A DNA stretch of 64,000 nucleotides from Saccharothrix sp. NRRL B-16348 (lineage in GTDB: Bacteria > Actinomycetota > Actinomycetes > Mycobacteriales > Pseudonocardiaceae): assembly GCF_001280085.1 (NCBI RefSeq), contig NZ_LGED01000231.1:51185-115184 (forward strand). The letters are read 5' to 3'. A model generated the notes under the pieces. That model did no database searches, was not told the DNA's origin, and saw nothing but the letters and a program-made list of their open reading frames with translations. Position 1 is the stretch's first letter. The number at the start of each line of letters is the position of its first letter. Positions 61,580 through 64,000 of this stretch are shown here, one piece after another. The position numbers and the translations under genes were made by a program.

Positions 61580-61923
61580 GCGGCTACCTCGCGTCGCCGG
61601 TGGAGGTGCTGGAGCAGTCCGATACGACCGCCGTCGCGCGGATGGTCGTCGCGGCGGACGACCCGGTGTTCGCGGGCCACTTCCCGGACTTCCCGATCTT
61701 CCCCGGCGTGGCCGTCGTGGAGTTCGCGCACCGTGCCGCGACCGCGACGGGCGGGTTGCGGCTGGCCGCGATCGAGTCGACCCGGTTCGTGCGGCCGACG
61801 TTGCCCGGCACGACGTTGACCGTCCACGTGACCTGGGACGACGCGGGGCGGCGGTGTGCCGCGGCGGTGAGCGACGCCGACGGCGTGGTCGCCCGGGTCA
61901 AGCTGCGGTACGAGCCGTGCTGA
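61576..61923 (+). CDS. hotdog dehydratase, FabZ-like with complete catalytic motif
   Basis: A 115-residue hotdog protein. The FabZ-type catalytic motif is intact in FAGHFPDFPIFPGVAVVEFA with His35 and Glu49. The short length suggests a single hotdog domain that dimerises. It would dehydrate a 3-hydroxyacyl-ACP. GTG start overlaps FabH (GTGA). The next gene overlaps it by 7 bases. Confidence 0.85.
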   Translation: MSGYLASPVEVLEQSDTTAVARMVVAADDPVFAGHFPDFPIFPGVAVVEFAHRAATATGGLRLAAIESTRFVRPTLPGTTLTVHVTWDDAGRRCAAAVSDADGVVARVKLRYEPC

Positions 61924-62348
61924 CCTCCGCCGACATCCTCCGACGGCTGCCGCACCGCTACCCGGTGCTGCTGGTCGACCGGGTGGCGGAGGTCGTGCCG
62001 GGCGAGTCGCTGACCGCGCTCAAGGCGGTCAGCGCCAACGAACCGTGGCACACCGCCGGCGACTTCCCGTCGACGTTGCTGCTGGAGTCGTGGTGCCAGG
62101 CCGCCGTGCTGCTGTCGTCGTGGGACCACCCGCTGCCCACCGGCCGGGTGGTGCTGATCGGCTCGCTGACGGACGTCGAGTTCCACCGGCCGGTCACACC
62201 GGGCTGCGTGGTCCGGCACTCGGTGCGGATCCTCTCCACCCGCGGCGACACGGTGGCGTTCACCGGCGAGTCGACCGTCGACGACCAGGCCGTGATGACC
62301 GTCGGCCGCGCCGTCACCACCACCCGTGCCGCCGCCGACCTCGGCTGA
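61917..62348 (+). CDS. FabZ-like hotdog protein lacking the catalytic His motif
   Basis: A 143-residue protein that starts like FabZ (LPHRYPVLLVDRVAEVVPGE) but has AGDFPSTLLLESWCQAA where FabZ has GHFPxxPIFPGVLxxEA. Asp49 replaces the His, the PIFPG segment is shortened, and Glu57 is kept. It is probably the non-catalytic or altered partner of the preceding dehydratase. GTG 61917 overlaps the upstream stop. Last gene of the operon. Confidence 0.83.
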   Translation: MLTSADILRRLPHRYPVLLVDRVAEVVPGESLTALKAVSANEPWHTAGDFPSTLLLESWCQAAVLLSSWDHPLPTGRVVLIGSLTDVEFHRPVTPGCVVRHSVRILSTRGDTVAFTGESTVDDQAVMTVGRAVTTTRAAADLG

Positions 62349-62616
62349 CGAAGTGCGTTGACCGGCTGCGCCGCTTCGACCGGCATTCGGCGGCACCGCG
62401 CCGGCGAGCCGGTAGTCCAGCGGCAGGACCCGTCGGTGTTCCGCACTAATGCGGTCCGTTCGCGCGGGGCGCCGCGCCTCTGGATTATCTGCGACAGGCT
62501 GCGGTATCGTGCCCGCCCGGCAGAGTTCGCCGCTCGGTCTGCTGTGGTCACCGGTCGTCAAGGGCAATGGGCAGTTTCGAACAAGATGAGTCCTGATCAC
62601 GTGAAGGTGGGTGGTA

Positions 62617-63387
62617 ATGGCGCCGACTCCTTCTCCGGAGCCTCCTCGCAGACTTGTCAACTGGTCTGCGGCAACAGCACTGCTGACCGCTGTCGCGGCG
62701 GTCATCGCGGCGGTCTTCACCTGGGTCTCGGTCCAGGCCATCCAGAAGCAAGTCGATATCGCGCAGGCGCAGAACAGGATCGCCGAGCAGGGGCAGTTCA
62801 CCGATCGGTACACCAAATCCGTCGAGCAGCTCGACCAGATGGGCGGAGACCACCTGCAGGTCCGCCTGGGCGGGATCTACGGCCTGGAACGCCTGGCCCA
62901 CGACTCGCCCCGCGACCAGCCGACGATCGTCGAAGTGCTCTCCGCGTTCGTGCGGACCACCACCCCCGTGCCGAGCGCCGTCGACCCGTATTCCCCGATC
63001 ACGTGCCCGTACGAGTCGGTCAAGCCTGACATCCAGGCCGCGATCCGGGTCATGGGTCGTCGAAACGCGAATCACGACAACGGCACGCGCATCGATCTGC
63101 GCCGTACCTGCCTGCGGACCGCGGAATTCGTCGACGCGCAGCTCGCCAAGGCGATTTTCGAACGCGTCGACCTGAGTTCGAGCAACTTCACCGGAGCCAA
63201 CCTCGTCAAGGCCTACCTCTTCGGCGCGGATCTGACCACGGCCAATCTCGAAGGGGCCGACCTGCGGGGTGCGGATCTCAGCGGCGCGGACCTGAGCGGG
63301 GCGAACCTGGCCAAAGCCCTCCACGACGAGCACACCAAAGTGGAAGGCGTGAAAACGGACGGGCAAACGACCGGAAAATGGTGGTGA
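62617..63387 (+). CDS. pentapeptide-repeat membrane protein
   Basis: A 256-residue protein. An N-terminal helix (about residues 20-41, ALLTAVAAVIAAVFTWVSVQ) is followed by a conserved segment (RLGGIYGLERLAHDSPRDQP) and a C-terminal run of about a dozen A(D/N)LxG pentapeptides (LEGADLRGADLSGADLSGAN). The membrane-linked form is common in actinobacteria. Function unknown. ATG 62617 with GAAGGTGGG upstream; GTG 62611 is possible. The preceding 268 bases (62349-62616) carry only a small CCGCACTAATGCGG hairpin. Confidence 0.85.
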   Translation: MAPTPSPEPPRRLVNWSAATALLTAVAAVIAAVFTWVSVQAIQKQVDIAQAQNRIAEQGQFTDRYTKSVEQLDQMGGDHLQVRLGGIYGLERLAHDSPRDQPTIVEVLSAFVRTTTPVPSAVDPYSPITCPYESVKPDIQAAIRVMGRRNANHDNGTRIDLRRTCLRTAEFVDAQLAKAIFERVDLSSSNFTGANLVKAYLFGADLTTANLEGADLRGADLSGADLSGANLAKALHDEHTKVEGVKTDGQTTGKWW

Positions 63388-63464
63388 TCCGTTCGCGCGT
63401 GCCGGCCGTCCTCGATTCTCGTCCACCCGAAACGCGTCCGCCGCCGAGCCGAGACCTGGGAACC

Positions 63465-63470
63465 TAGACT
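63465..63470 (+). promoter_or_regulatory. -10 element of lipB
   Basis: TAGACT ends 7 bases before the GTG at 63478, so transcription would begin at or next to the start codon: a leaderless mRNA, common in this group. Confidence 0.45.
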
Positions 63471-63477
63471 CGGGACC

Positions 63478-64000
63478 GTGGGTGCGATGCGGTTCGTGCA
63501 CGGTGGGTTCGGGCGGGACGCGGTGCCGTACGAGCAGGCGTACGCCGAGCAACGGCGGCTGCACGCGTTGCGCGTCGCGGACGAGATCGGCGACGTCTGC
63601 GTGCTCCAGGAGCACCTGCCCGTCTACACGGCGGGCAAGCGCACCAAGGCCACCGCGTTCCCGACCGACGACGTCCCGGTGCTGACCGTGGACCGTGGCG
63701 GCGAGATCACCTGGCACGGTCCCGGTCAGCTCGTCGGCTACCCCGTGGTGAAGCTGCCCGTGCCGCTCGACTCCGTCGGCCACGTCCGCAGGCTGGAGGA
63801 CGCGCTGATCGGCACGTGCGCCGAGTTCGGCGTGGCGACGGCCCGGCTCGCCGGGCGCAGCGGCGTGTGGGTCCTCGGCGCCGACGAGCCCGCGCCGGAC
63901 GTGCCGCCGTCGGCCGCCCGCGCGCACGGGCAGCACCGCAAGATCGCCGCGATCGGCGTGCGCATCGAGCGGTGCACCAGCCTGCACGGGTTCGGCCTCA
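63478..64000 (+). CDS. lipB: octanoyltransferase LipB, 3' end outside the window
   Basis: 174 codons are visible. Family segments include DVCVLQEHLPVYTAGKRT, DRGGEITWHGPGQLVGYPVV and RSGVWV; the HRKIAAIGVRI part with the catalytic Lys is present, and the Cys region starts at the cut end (CTSLHGFG). It transfers octanoate from ACP to the H protein and E2 subunits. GTG 63478 is the likely leaderless start; ATG 63487 is an alternative. The stop lies beyond 64000. Confidence 0.93.
   Translation, partial: MGAMRFVHGGFGRDAVPYEQAYAEQRRLHALRVADEIGDVCVLQEHLPVYTAGKRTKATAFPTDDVPVLTVDRGGEITWHGPGQLVGYPVVKLPVPLDSVGHVRRLEDALIGTCAEFGVATARLAGRSGVWVLGADEPAPDVPPSAARAHGQHRKIAAIGVRIERCTSLHGFGL

Noticed and set aside
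63482..63685. 67-codon frame starting at 63482
   Set aside because: Wrong frame of lipB; the GTG 63478 frame carries all LipB motifs.
62548..63987. Minus-strand open frame of 479 codons across the pentapeptide and lipB genes
   Set aside because: Composition is shadow-like, and it conflicts with two recognisable plus-strand genes.

Overview
The window is about 72% G+C and reads as the chromosome of a filamentous actinomycete, most likely Pseudonocardiaceae (Saccharothrix, Actinosynnema or Lentzea type). Support: GTG and TTG starts are frequent; there is WhiB and SigF/RsbW signalling, mycothiol-type and F420-type enzymes, a Scr1/DUF397 pair, an LmbU-family regulator and secreted cellulase, chitinase and LPMO. 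The gene order pgsA-like, gcvH, garA, ftsR, bifunctional nuclease, MerR, gcvP follows Mycobacterium tuberculosis Rv1822-Rv1832. I see no tRNA, rRNA, CRISPR, transposase, integrase or replication origin.

Layout. 1-3.6 kb: TPP enzyme, F420-type LLM protein, a small acidic protein and a WhiB3/WhiD-like regulator with a SigF-like promoter. 3.6-6.3 kb: stress sigma factor SigF with its RsbW-type anti-sigma factor, a second HATPase protein and a STAS antagonist. 6.6-14.5 kb: conserved core (CDP-alcohol phosphatidyltransferase, GcvH, GarA, FtsR, nuclease, MerR, a tandem glycine riboswitch and GcvP). 14.5-31.7 kb: small regulator/enzyme pairs, each with a visible palindromic operator; a VWA solute-binding protein; an abnormal ECF sigma/CU044_5270 fusion; an LmbU-family gene; two CNNM transporters. 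31.7-34.9 kb: a LacI-type palindrome ahead of a Gfo/Idh, DUF993, sugar-isomerase operon. 34.9-45 kb: DyP peroxidase, SRPBCC, PP2C phosphatase, Scr1/DUF397, two YafY/WYL regulators with divergent partners, a class A beta-lactamase-like serine hydrolase and a mycothiol-type DinB protein. 45-55 kb: polysaccharide island with a GH9 cellulase broken by a 16-bp tandem duplication, a GH19 chitinase, a C40 peptidase and an AA10 LPMO, with CebR-like and DasR-like (dre) boxes. 55-59 kb: RluA-type pseudouridine synthase, TetR/DUF4386 pair, DUF4230 protein, SDR. 59.1-62.4 kb: compact type II fatty-acid-synthase-like operon (ACP, KASII-type KS, FabH-type KS, two hotdog dehydratase-like subunits). The end holds a pentapeptide-repeat membrane protein and the 5' part of lipB.

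The genes work together mainly as local modules. SigF/RsbW/STAS/WhiB form a stress-signalling block. GcvH and GcvP are glycine-cleavage parts, and LipB supplies the lipoyl precursor that GcvH needs. The chitin genes appear to share GlcNAc-type (dre) control. The least expected items are the sigma fusion lacking region 4, the paired dehydratases where one lacks the catalytic His motif, two genes interrupted by small indels within 2 kb, and a MerR-type promoter that has no MerR gene beside it.
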